From NCBI GenBank assembly GCA_002506365.1, contig DAXK01000025.1, positions 11,212 to 75,211 on the forward strand: 64,000 bases of DNA, written 5' to 3'. How positions within the stretch are numbered: the first letter of the stretch is position 1; every line of letters starts with the position of its first letter. Positions 17,928 through 26,385 of this stretch are shown in pieces. The translations under genes were made by a program, and so were the position numbers. The stretch is from an archaeon UBA583. Lineage in GTDB: Archaea; Nanobdellota; Nanobdellia; Woesearchaeales; UBA583. Below the pieces are notes generated by a model, which was not told the origin of the DNA, did not search any database, and saw only the letters and a list, made by a program, of their open reading frames with translations.

Positions 17928-18422
17928 ATGGACCCATTAAAAAAATTAATCTCAAGTTTTTCAAAACCAAAAACTCAAACTTTAAACTTAAGGAATTTAG
18001 AAGATTATCTAAATTTTATTGAAGAAATTGAAATTGGTAAAAAACCACAACAAATTTATTGTATTCTAAATCAACCAGTAAATCTAACTCACAAAGGTTT
18101 TGAAGATTACAGAGTATACATTGATTCAAAAATTGAAAATAATGATTATTTAAATGACCAAATTAACAAAGTAATTGATATCTTTTATGAAGATAGAAAT
18201 TCATTTTATGCTAATTTACAATGCCAAGAGAATCCTAAAATTCAAACTCAAATGTTTTCAAATCCACTAACACTAAATAATAAATTTTTATCAAATCAAG
18301 AAAGTATAATTATTCAACAACCACTAATAGTATTAGAAAGCCAAAATGGATTCGGATTTGCATCAATTTATGACGATTCTAACATAACTGAATATAATCT
18401 TAAAAATTATTTAAATAAATAA
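17928..18422 (+). CDS. Paralogue 1 of a four-gene unknown family
   Basis: 164 residues. Shares with the next three genes: a short basic start, a helix with a conserved Asn-Leu-Glu/Asp (LRNLEDYLNFIEEIE near 21-35), a strand ending LNQPVNL near 46-52, a polar middle, and a C-terminal ESIIIQQPLIVLES strand pair near 125-138 followed by IYDD. No cysteine motif, signal peptide or known domain. Probably soluble and cytoplasmic. Cotranscribed with the holin-like gene. Confidence 0.6.
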   Translation: MDPLKKLISSFSKPKTQTLNLRNLEDYLNFIEEIEIGKKPQQIYCILNQPVNLTHKGFEDYRVYIDSKIENNDYLNDQINKVIDIFYEDRNSFYANLQCQENPKIQTQMFSNPLTLNNKFLSNQESIIIQQPLIVLESQNGFGFASIYDDSNITEYNLKNYLNK

Positions 18423-18459
18423 CTTTAAAAACCTCAAAAGTCATTACCAAATAAGATAA

Positions 18460-18936
18460 ATGGAAAGAGTAAGTAAAAAATCACTAATTGAGAGATTTAA
18501 TGGAAAAATTCCAGATGGGACACACTACACTGCTAAAAACTTAGAAGATTTTTTAGAAACAATTGAAAAACATACATTAACAAAACATAAAGAAATTATT
18601 TTGGTTGAATTTCAAAACCCAATTAAAGCAAAAGTTTGTGGGATGGATGGACTTGGTTATTTTTTTAATGAAAGTCATAATAAAAATGATTTTTATCAAA
18701 TACATAACTCACTAGTTGAAAAAGGAGCTCAAGCTCTAAGACTACAAGATCACACAATTGAAACATCAATTCCAATGTATGGACATCAAGATATATTTCA
18801 AGAAAATTTAGGAAATTTAAATGGTTGCGAATTTATTATTCAAAAACCAACATTATATTTTTTAAGTATTTTAGAAATTGGAACTGGGATTATCTCAGAT
18901 TACAATATTAATATTGGAGAAAATAAATATAACTAA
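18460..18936 (+). CDS. Paralogue 2 of the four-gene unknown family
   Basis: 158 residues with the same order of elements: KNLEDFLETIEKH near 24-36, FQNPIKAKVCG near 51-61, then EFIIQKPTLYFLS near 127-139 and SDYN near the end. It differs from copy 1 by having a His-rich middle (HNKNDFYQIHN, later MYGHQD). Identity between copies is confined to these blocks, so the duplications are old. No function is assigned. Confidence 0.6.
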   Translation: MERVSKKSLIERFNGKIPDGTHYTAKNLEDFLETIEKHTLTKHKEIILVEFQNPIKAKVCGMDGLGYFFNESHNKNDFYQIHNSLVEKGAQALRLQDHTIETSIPMYGHQDIFQENLGNLNGCEFIIQKPTLYFLSILEIGTGIISDYNINIGENKYN

Positions 18937-18941
18937 CTAAA

Positions 18942-19457
18942 ATGAATCTTCAAAATAAATTAACTAAATTAAAATCTGACTTTTTAGGACATGCTCATTA
19001 CGATAATGAAATTCAAGTAAAAAATCTAGATGAATTAGTTCAATACTTAGATAATTTTAAAATACCTAATGATTTCCAAACGAACTTTATCCACTTAAAT
19101 ACACCAATCCAATTAAATTATATTGATAATGAAAGTTACTCTCCAATATGTGATGAAGATATATTAACTCAAAATAAAAGTTTAATTAATAATATGGCAA
19201 ATTACCATTTAAGTGAAAAATTAGATTTTTACGCAGGAATTCGTGAACCTAATGAATCAGATGAAAGTGAAATTCAAATGTTCTCAAATTATTTAATTAA
19301 AAATCATTTCAAATTAAAAAAAGGAGAATCAATTATAATTCCTGAACCAAAAATAATAATGAGTTCTCAAAATAAAATTGCATTTCCAACAATTTACGAT
19401 GAAAGAACATTTACAATAGAAAATTTAGAATTTGATAAAAATAAATTCAGATATTAA
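18942..19457 (+). CDS. Paralogue 3 of the four-gene unknown family
   Basis: 171 residues, starting 5 bases after copy 2. Shared blocks: KNLDELVQYLDNF near 26-38, LNTPIQLNYID near 49-59, GESIIIPEPKIIMSS near 128-142, then PTIYDE. The C-terminal block is closest to copy 1 (both have SxN and IYD). The middle is acidic (EPNESDESEIQ). Tight spacing supports cotranslation and perhaps hetero-oligomers of the four products. No known family is recognised. Confidence 0.6.
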   Translation: MNLQNKLTKLKSDFLGHAHYDNEIQVKNLDELVQYLDNFKIPNDFQTNFIHLNTPIQLNYIDNESYSPICDEDILTQNKSLINNMANYHLSEKLDFYAGIREPNESDESEIQMFSNYLIKNHFKLKKGESIIIPEPKIIMSSQNKIAFPTIYDERTFTIENLEFDKNKFRY

Positions 19458-19474
19458 AATAAAATAAAATAAAA

Positions 19475-19921
19475 ATGACAGAAACATTAACACAAAAAAT
19501 TCAAAGATTTTTTCAATCTGAAACAACTTCAAATAATTTTAAAGCAAATAATCTAAATCATTTTTTAGAATTTGAAAAGAATATGACATTTACAAAATCA
19601 GAACAAATATTTAATATTGAATTAACAAGTCCAATTAAAATTATTTTATTAAACAATCCAAATGCTGTAAGTTACACAAATCCAAACAATTATCACAATG
19701 AAGAATTCGCATTACAAATGTGTAATAATTATTTAAAAAGTGGATATAAATTAGTTGAAACCATTGATACATCAATACCTGAACCAATTGATTTATACTT
19801 TCATCCACAATTAAATTATAATCCTGAAGATTATAAACAAAAACAAATAATAATTCAAAAACCAATAATTGGGTTTCACATGATAAACAATCACGCATTC
19901 ACATCACTAACTGAAAAATAA
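19475..19921 (+). CDS. Paralogue 4 of the four-gene unknown family
   Basis: 148 residues, the shortest copy. Shared blocks: NNLNHFLEFEKNM near 24-36, LTSPIKIILLNN near 50-61, KQIIIQKPIIGFHM near 126-139. It lacks the C-terminal IYDE-like end and has a Tyr/Asn/Pro-rich middle. It is the last gene of the run and converges on leuS, with the dispersed repeat at 19975-20023 in the gap. Confidence 0.55.
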   Translation: MTETLTQKIQRFFQSETTSNNFKANNLNHFLEFEKNMTFTKSEQIFNIELTSPIKIILLNNPNAVSYTNPNNYHNEEFALQMCNNYLKSGYKLVETIDTSIPEPIDLYFHPQLNYNPEDYKQKQIIIQKPIIGFHMINNHAFTSLTEK

Positions 19922-19974
19922 AATCTAAAATAAAAATAATTTAAAATAAAATAAATAAAAATTTCCTATGAAAA

Positions 19975-20023
19975 CATTGTGAAATTTTTCATTTCACAAT
20001 TGCTTAGAAATCTTCGATTTCTT
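19975..20023 (-). repeat. Dispersed 49-bp two-hairpin repeat, copy C (3' of leuS)
   Basis: Hairpin I ATTGTGAAAT/ATTTCACAAT is perfect over 10 bp. Linker TGCTT, then hairpin II AGAAATC-TTC-GATTTCT is perfect over 7 bp. The element begins 5 bases after the leuS stop codon. It aligns without gaps to the copies at 39576, 40703 and 40754. Read in the leuS mRNA it forms two stem-loops directly after the stop. Confidence 0.65.
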
Positions 20024-20028
20024 GATTT

Positions 20029-22941
20029 TTACTCTACCTTAATTGTAAAGTCTCTTGGACTCGCACCATCTTGATCTTCACCAAACTCAACATCACAACC
20101 AAACTCAGCCTTAAAAAATTCTAAATTTTCCTCAAGTAATTTTTTCTCATCTTCTTTCCTTAAATAAAATGAAATTCCAGCTCCCAAACACTTAGGCACA
20201 AATTTCTTTGCAAACTTTGCATACTGTGGAACTTTTTCATTAACCTTTTGGAAAATTAATTTAGGATTCTTCCCTTCATTTTCAAGTGTTGATTTAATAA
20301 TATCAAATAACTCAAACTTATCATCTTTCGCTTGTGAAATAATTACCTTTGAAACTTTTTCAGAACTAGCTTCAATACTAGCAGATGCCTTTTTAATTAA
20401 ATCAAACATAATTTCTTCTTTATCTAAAATCTCTTGAGAAATAAAATCTTCACCATTTGTATCATAAGATTTTAATGAGATAAAGTCTTCATCAGAAGAT
20501 TTTACTTTTGAATATAATTCTTCACAAATATGAGGAATAATTGGAGTCATTAAAGTTAAATAATCCTCAGCAATAAATCGTAACGCATTCACTGTCGCAT
20601 CTTCTCCAGCTCTTCTTGCATGATAATTAATATTATTTAAAACTTCATATAATACTTCAACAAAAGCTTCTCTAATTTTAAAATTCTCAAAATGTTCAAA
20701 ATATAATTCAACAGACTTATAGAACTTTGAAATTAACCACTTATCAATATCAGAGTAAGAATTAAAATCCTTCTTCTCACACACTAAAGACTTACCAATT
20801 AAATCAGTCCACCTATCAAATTTTTTAGATAAATTTTGAATTTCATCTTCCTTAAAATCCATCTCCACATCACAATTAGAATTCACTCCAATATATAACC
20901 TATATAAATCAGAACCATAAGTATTCTTCATTCTAAATAAAGGAGTTCCATTCCCCTTAGACTTTGAAATCTTCTCTCCATCCCTCATCATTAAATTTCC
21001 AGTAACAATAGTTTTCGGCCACATAGATTCAGGGAAAATTAAACTATAATGATAAATTAAAAAATTTAAATGATTACTCATATGAGGCATTCCAACATAT
21101 CTAAAATCAACATTATTCCAATACTCAACTTGCGCACGCGCAGCAGATAAAAAATCTTGATTAATATCTAAACTACTAGCATCACCAATACCAAAATAAA
21201 TATAATCAAAAACTTCAAAAGATAACTTTTCAATTACACTTTCATCATCTCTAATTAAATGTGAAATCATATATAACATTTGATAAATAGTTGAATCAGA
21301 CAAAGGTTCAACAATCCAATCTCTATCATAAGGAATTCGAGTTCCAAGCCCTCTCTTTCTAGCGCAAGGTCTCATATTCGCCCATTCAATATAACCAGCC
21401 TGTGACTGCTTTAAATTAGAAGGGAAAAAGTTTGATTTATCTAATAATTCAAGTGCCTTATCCTTAACATCCCTATCAGAATATTTTAAAAACCATTGCC
21501 CTTGTAAATTCGCAACAATTACATCATCGTTTCCCCGAGTTGTAGCTCTTCTTGAAGTTTCATAAAACGGAACAGCAAGTCCTTTTTCAAATAAAACATC
21601 ACGAACAGCATCACCAGCAATATTTTTCTTTAAAACTTTCCCATCAAACTCACCAGAATTAATCATCTTCGCACCAAAATGAGCTTCCTTATACAAGTCT
21701 TGTTTCGCACATTCAAGAGCCTCAGAATTTCCAACTGAATTAAAAATATTTCTTTTCATTAACATATCATAAGCAGGAATATCAAACATATATTCAATCT
21801 TATTTTTCTTCTTATCAAAAGTTTCAGTAATAGGAGTTAAACCAAGTGGCTCACAACCTGCAAATTCAGAATCATTTAAACTTTTACCAGGAAACTTAAC
21901 TTCAAATAAATTTAAATAATCGTGAGGTGAATCTGCAGGTGAAGAATAAACTAAACCAGTTCCATGTTTTGAATCACAAAACTCAGCATTATAACAAGGA
22001 ATTTCCTTATCAACAATTGGAGCAATTACAGTTTTCCCATCAAAATAAGAACCAACTAAACTATCATCTAAAACTTTCACATCATCAAATTGATATTTAA
22101 CTTTATTAATAGCATCTTTCGCAACATACCAAGTTTCATTTTCATCTCCACTTCCAACAGATAATCTAGCAACTTCCATTGAAGATTTAATCCATAAATT
22201 TTGGGCGCAAAATAAAGCATCAGGTCTAAGTGTAGCACATAAAATAAAAGTATTTTCTTCACCGGAAACGGCAAATTTAATTCCAACCATATTTGAAACT
22301 GATACTTTATCAATATCTCCATCTTTAATATCATCTTCACCAACAGCATTTTCATCATCCGCTGAATATAAAATTGGATACTTTCCTTGAACTAATAGAC
22401 CAGCATCCTTTAATTTTGAATATTGCCATTCAATAAATTTATTATACATAGGTTCTCCAGTTGTAAATTGTCTTGACCAATCAATTCCCGCACCAATAGA
22501 ATCAAGTGAACCTTCAATAGTTCCAGAAAAAAACTTAGCAATATTAGCAGGTTCTTTAAAAGTTTCAATTAATTCTGTAGCATCATCTCCAGAAACATAA
22601 TCTGAAATTGCATCTGACACTTGTTTTAAAATTTTAGCATCTCCTCTTTTAATTCCATCAGAAACAGCAAGAACAGGAGTTCCAGAAATATGAAATCCAA
22701 GTGGTTGTAAAACATTTTTTCCGAGAACTCTTTGGTATCTCATGTAAATATCTGCAATAGAATAAGTTCTTCCGTGTCCGATGTGTAGAACAGAATTTGC
22801 ATAAGGATATGCTACATTTCCAAAGTACTTTGGTTTGTCGTTAATTTTCGGTTCAAAAACCTTATTTTCCTTCCATTGTGACTGCCACTTAGTCTCAATT
22901 TCAGAATGATTAATAGATAATTTTTCTTCTTCTGTATTCAT
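20029..22941 (-). CDS. leuS: Leucyl-tRNA synthetase (archaeal/eukaryotic type)
   Basis: 970 residues from the ATG at 22941 (MNTEEEKLSI). The longer frame upstream is rejected because a TATA box lies 25 bases before this ATG and the extension is not LeuRS-like. Class I synthetase charging tRNA-Leu: HIGH motif LHIGHGRT at 52-59, FHISGTPVL soon after, a large CP1 editing insertion, the KMSKS equivalent KISKSKGN near 655, an anticodon-binding helical domain and a C-terminal archaeal extension. Full length. The tRNA-Leu(TAG) at 58994 is one of its substrates. Confidence 0.96.
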   Translation of the reverse strand: MNTEEEKLSINHSEIETKWQSQWKENKVFEPKINDKPKYFGNVAYPYANSVLHIGHGRTYSIADIYMRYQRVLGKNVLQPLGFHISGTPVLAVSDGIKRGDAKILKQVSDAISDYVSGDDATELIETFKEPANIAKFFSGTIEGSLDSIGAGIDWSRQFTTGEPMYNKFIEWQYSKLKDAGLLVQGKYPILYSADDENAVGEDDIKDGDIDKVSVSNMVGIKFAVSGEENTFILCATLRPDALFCAQNLWIKSSMEVARLSVGSGDENETWYVAKDAINKVKYQFDDVKVLDDSLVGSYFDGKTVIAPIVDKEIPCYNAEFCDSKHGTGLVYSSPADSPHDYLNLFEVKFPGKSLNDSEFAGCEPLGLTPITETFDKKKNKIEYMFDIPAYDMLMKRNIFNSVGNSEALECAKQDLYKEAHFGAKMINSGEFDGKVLKKNIAGDAVRDVLFEKGLAVPFYETSRRATTRGNDDVIVANLQGQWFLKYSDRDVKDKALELLDKSNFFPSNLKQSQAGYIEWANMRPCARKRGLGTRIPYDRDWIVEPLSDSTIYQMLYMISHLIRDDESVIEKLSFEVFDYIYFGIGDASSLDINQDFLSAARAQVEYWNNVDFRYVGMPHMSNHLNFLIYHYSLIFPESMWPKTIVTGNLMMRDGEKISKSKGNGTPLFRMKNTYGSDLYRLYIGVNSNCDVEMDFKEDEIQNLSKKFDRWTDLIGKSLVCEKKDFNSYSDIDKWLISKFYKSVELYFEHFENFKIREAFVEVLYEVLNNINYHARRAGEDATVNALRFIAEDYLTLMTPIIPHICEELYSKVKSSDEDFISLKSYDTNGEDFISQEILDKEEIMFDLIKKASASIEASSEKVSKVIISQAKDDKFELFDIIKSTLENEGKNPKLIFQKVNEKVPQYAKFAKKFVPKCLGAGISFYLRKEDEKKLLEENLEFFKAEFGCDVEFGEDQDGASPRDFTIKVE

Positions 22942-22961
22942 AGTATGAATTAAGGTTTGAT

Positions 22962-22971
22962 AATATATAAA
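22962..22971 (-). promoter_or_regulatory. TATA box of leuS
   Basis: Minus-strand TTTATATATT, centred about 25 bases before the ATG at 22941. It implies a leaderless leuS mRNA and decides the start codon. Confidence 0.5.
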
Positions 22972-22999
22972 TGTTTCATTTATATTGTATGTTAAATGA

Positions 23000-23043
23000 A
23001 TAAACTTTATAATTTTTTGATAATGGAGTTTATAAAAATTATA
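23000..23043 (-). other. Interleaved inverted repeats at the end of the small membrane protein gene
   Basis: Two stems in a-b-a'-b' order: ATAAACT (23000-23006) with AGTTTAT (23027-23033), and TATAATTTTT (23008-23017) with AAAAATTATA (23034-23043). They can form alternative hairpins or, less likely given the short connections, a pseudoknot. The stop codon at 23039-23041 is inside the last block. Confidence 0.3.
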
Positions 23044-23476
23044 GTCCATATTGAATAAAGTCTAATGCTATACTAAGACCTGAAAATAATTTTGAAAATA
23101 GGTATGTGGCAATTATAATTAATATAATATATTTTATATTTGATAATATTATATCATTTCCAGTTTTTAAATAAAATATAGATATACTTAAATCAAAAAT
23201 ATATAATGTCAAATGAAAAAATAAAATAAATATTGAATATTGATAAAAAAAGTCAGTTTTGAAAAATGTTAAATAAAATAAAAGTAAAAATTGTACTGGT
23301 AAAATATATTTTATAATGTTAGTTTTTTCAGGTATTTTGAATAAAGTTATTATTAAATATGTAAATAAGATAGTAATGATAACATAAAAATAACTTAATC
23401 CATTATAAATTATATATTCTAAAAATAATATATGTGTTATAATATTAATTATAAATATAGATAAGTATTTTATCAT
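23039..23476 (-). CDS. Small integral membrane protein, unknown
   Basis: 145 residues, very rich in Ile, Leu, Phe and Tyr, with about four membrane helices (roughly 4-40 as one or two, 53-70, 78-98, 112-140) and almost no soluble part. The start codon lies 1 base after the stop of the preceding secreted hydrolase gene, so it is cotranscribed with that gene. No family recognised. It might be a partner of the secreted protein at the membrane, judged only from position. Confidence 0.6.
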   Translation of the reverse strand: MIKYLSIFIINIITHILFLEYIIYNGLSYFYVIITILFTYLIITLFKIPEKTNIIKYILPVQFLLLFYLTFFKTDFFYQYSIFILFFHLTLYIFDLSISIFYLKTGNDIILSNIKYIILIIIATYLFSKLFSGLSIALDFIQYGL

Positions 23477-23477
23477 T

Positions 23478-26195
23478 TTAATTTAAACTCCAGATAATAT
23501 TTTCATTGACATCATCACGATTTTTCATAGACATATGATTTGTATATCCGTTTTCATAACCAAATATAGCTCTATTTTCAATATGGGATAATGAATCATA
23601 TAAATCTAAACCATCTTGATAGTTTAAAATTCTATCATTTGGGAAACCATTATATAATCTAATTTTATTAACTTCCACATTTGAAAAATCTATCATAGTA
23701 TTTGGATTTGTTGCTAAATTATTATAAAAATTCATTAAGTTTAATGAAATTTTATCATGTCCAAAACCCAAAAATATTTTTACCCAACCTGAGCCACCTA
23801 AACCTAGAATATTCGCATAATCACTAATCTCCAAATGAGTTAAATTACGTGTATTATTAATAAAATTTATAGCGTAATCTCCAGCATTTAAATTTTCAAC
23901 ATTATTAATATAATATGGATGTACTGGACTACTTCTTGAACCTCTAGTGAAATCAGTATCATTGTTCAAAGTACTAGGACATGCAATCCCGAAGAACTTG
24001 TCAACAGGCAACTCCGACATATCTACACTTTCCCAAGCACCATCAATTAAAACTTTTCCAGCATTATTTTTCCCATCTTTTGAATACTCATTCAAACTAG
24101 ATAAAGCAGCACGGCACCCATTACTGTGTCCAACATAATTAATTTGTGGTTTTTCTGAATAATATTGAACTGCGGCAATACTCGCAGGCCAGTGTGAATT
24201 AACTAAATCTCCATAAGTATAATCAGGTGAAGTTTCACTCTCAATATCAGGTCCACCAGTCATCTCCATAAGCCAAACATTTTGTCCATCTTGAACTAAT
24301 TCTCTCCCAAAATCTTCAAAAGTATCAATATTACTAAATAAACCTCCACTCATAACAACTGGAGATTTATTTAATTCAAAAGCATCAACAAACCCTTTAG
24401 AGTAGTCAATATTTAAATTCTTTAATCTTAATTGAACTTCTTGTTCATAAGATGTGTCTGCTGAATTAGTTTTAACAGTCTTAACACTTACATCAATATT
24501 ATTACCATATAAAATGTTCTTAACTTGTGAAGCTAATAATTCATCATTGTTTAAAAAATTTTGACCCAGTCTATCATTATTTAAAAAATCTACAACTGAC
24601 AATCCCAATTTATCATAATTATCAATAATATCTAACTTTGGATTATTCGCAAACATCCAATCCATTTTTTTATTAACTAACCTTTTAACTCCAGCAACAC
24701 TACCAGGAATTCCATTTGAAGCAATTAAAATTAATGAGTTTTTAAATAAAACAGAAGAGGTGTATGGTTCCGTATAATCTTCATTAATAATTTTTAAGTT
24801 TTCTGATTCCTTCATTAAATTTTTCTTAGTTATAGCATTATCACCAACAACTAAATTATAATTAGCATCAAGTCTATTTGAAACAAGATTAAAATTACTA
24901 TCTAAATAATCATAAACTACTTTATTAAGTTCGGGATAATTATCTCCAAAATCCACATCAACATATAAATTTAGATTATCATAAGTAACCGGCAGTAATA
25001 AATAATTATTATTATAATCTTTTTCAAAAACATCTCCTGTAGGATTTATTTGTACATGAAAAAATTCCCCAACTTCAAGATTTTTAAATTCGGTAATATT
25101 GATTTCATTAATTCCAAATTTAATATTTCTACCAATATGTTTTTCATCAATAATAATTCCTTTAACATTTTGTCTTTTAATATTAAAAAATATATTTTCA
25201 CCAATATTTTCTGAATTAACTTCAAACTTAAAAATATTATTTTCAGTATACACATTATTTGAGTCTATTGATAAATCCGCATAACTTGAGATTTTAACTT
25301 TTTTCCAATTTTCTGGTGGTTCATAACCAGACTCACAAATTAATTCATTATCATTATTTACTACACAAAGAGTATTTGGCATTCCTAAATTAACTGATTT
25401 AATATTTTCGGCAGGAAGTGTGTGAGGAAAATTACAATCCAAATTCCCATTTGTCATAATCCCACACACATTCTGACTTCTACCAACTGAAATTGAATTT
25501 AGTTTTTTATTTGTTACATTATATTTTTGTCTAGCATTATTGGACCTATGCCAACAAAAAGCATCATCATAAACATTTACTGTACAAAAATAACTATTTT
25601 TAGTATCAACTGATTTAACTTTTTCCCAGTTTTTTGGAATATTAAAAAAGTCACCGTTGGAATCCCAACATGTAAGTTTATTATTTAAATCAATTACGCA
25701 AGTATCAATAACTCCAGCCACAACACTTTGAATATTTGTCTCAAATCCTTGCGGAATTATTGTACTTACTCCACCTGAAAAACACCCTAACTCATCATTG
25801 AGATTAACAATACAAAACAAATAATGACCTACACTCACAGATTTAACATTCTTTTTCCAATAATCAGGAATATCAAAAGATAATCTCCCATTCCCACCCC
25901 TAGGTCCAATATCATCACAATATAAAGAATTATCGTTTTTAACTACACAAGCAAAACCGTCCCAAACTGAAACTTCTTTAACATTAGAATTAAATCCAGG
26001 TGGAAATTGTTCTAAAGAAGAACTTCCAGCCCAACACCCAAGTTCATCATTTTGGTTAATTGAACAAACAATTTGAATCCCTGACGAAGATTCACCAGAT
26101 GAACCAGAAGCATTACCAACACCAAAAAACATTACAAAAAATACAAAAATGAAACTCATTCTTTTAATTAAATTTAAATTTAATCCTTTTAACAT
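23478..26195 (-). CDS. Secreted RCC1-repeat / CARDB / alpha-beta hydrolase protein
   Basis: 905 residues. A signal peptide (FIFVFFVMFFGVGNASG near 16-32) is followed by at least five RCC1-like blade repeats (about 40-310, each with a VSVGxxxxCxVNxxDELxCW pattern and paired cysteines). A CARDB-like Ig domain (about 320-425), an Asn/Asp-rich linker, and an alpha/beta hydrolase region with nucleophile elbow VGHSNG near 686 complete it. A candidate acid lies in VLIDGAWE, and the candidate His is in FGHDK or YTNHMS. The hydrolase is probably extracellular and anchored by protein contacts. Expected activity is lipase or esterase; substrate unknown. A TATA box 26 bases upstream indicates a leaderless mRNA. 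Confidence 0.75.
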   Translation of the reverse strand: MLKGLNLNLIKRMSFIFVFFVMFFGVGNASGSSGESSSGIQIVCSINQNDELGCWAGSSSLEQFPPGFNSNVKEVSVWDGFACVVKNDNSLYCDDIGPRGGNGRLSFDIPDYWKKNVKSVSVGHYLFCIVNLNDELGCFSGGVSTIIPQGFETNIQSVVAGVIDTCVIDLNNKLTCWDSNGDFFNIPKNWEKVKSVDTKNSYFCTVNVYDDAFCWHRSNNARQKYNVTNKKLNSISVGRSQNVCGIMTNGNLDCNFPHTLPAENIKSVNLGMPNTLCVVNNDNELICESGYEPPENWKKVKISSYADLSIDSNNVYTENNIFKFEVNSENIGENIFFNIKRQNVKGIIIDEKHIGRNIKFGINEINITEFKNLEVGEFFHVQINPTGDVFEKDYNNNYLLLPVTYDNLNLYVDVDFGDNYPELNKVVYDYLDSNFNLVSNRLDANYNLVVGDNAITKKNLMKESENLKIINEDYTEPYTSSVLFKNSLILIASNGIPGSVAGVKRLVNKKMDWMFANNPKLDIIDNYDKLGLSVVDFLNNDRLGQNFLNNDELLASQVKNILYGNNIDVSVKTVKTNSADTSYEQEVQLRLKNLNIDYSKGFVDAFELNKSPVVMSGGLFSNIDTFEDFGRELVQDGQNVWLMEMTGGPDIESETSPDYTYGDLVNSHWPASIAAVQYYSEKPQINYVGHSNGCRAALSSLNEYSKDGKNNAGKVLIDGAWESVDMSELPVDKFFGIACPSTLNNDTDFTRGSRSSPVHPYYINNVENLNAGDYAINFINNTRNLTHLEISDYANILGLGGSGWVKIFLGFGHDKISLNLMNFYNNLATNPNTMIDFSNVEVNKIRLYNGFPNDRILNYQDGLDLYDSLSHIENRAIFGYENGYTNHMSMKNRDDVNENIIWSLN

Positions 26196-26385
26196 AACAC
26201 CAACACTCCAAAAAACTTTTATAAATAATTGTATAAATTAACAAATTAAATCAAAATAGGAGTTTATAAAACAATTTAATAAACAAAACATTTGAAAATC
26301 AAAGTAAATTAAATTAAACAACTCCAATCATAATTTAACAATTACAATTCAAATTTATAAATAAAATAATTATTAAATATATTAA
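26196..26385. promoter_or_regulatory. Divergent intergenic region with two promoters
   Basis: Contains a minus-strand TTTATAAAAG near 26216-26225 for the hydrolase gene and a plus-strand TTTATAAATA at 26354-26363 for the repeat protein, each about 26-28 bases before its ATG. No ORF or RNA is seen between them. Confidence 0.5.

Noticed and set aside
22077..22358. Minus-strand ORF of 93 codons inside leuS, and similar Leu/Lys-rich ORFs elsewhere
   Set aside because: Same-strand, out-of-frame reading of leuS. The Met/Leu/Lys bias is what AT-rich codons give when shifted.
23000..23043. H-type pseudoknot with a regulatory role
   Set aside because: The a-b-a'-b' order is real, but the connecting loops are 1, 9 and 0 bases, which is poor geometry; alternative simple hairpins are more likely.
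22942..23049. 36-codon N-terminal extension of LeuRS
   Set aside because: It crosses the TATA box and overlaps the neighbouring gene; the LeuRS-like sequence begins after the ATG at 22941.
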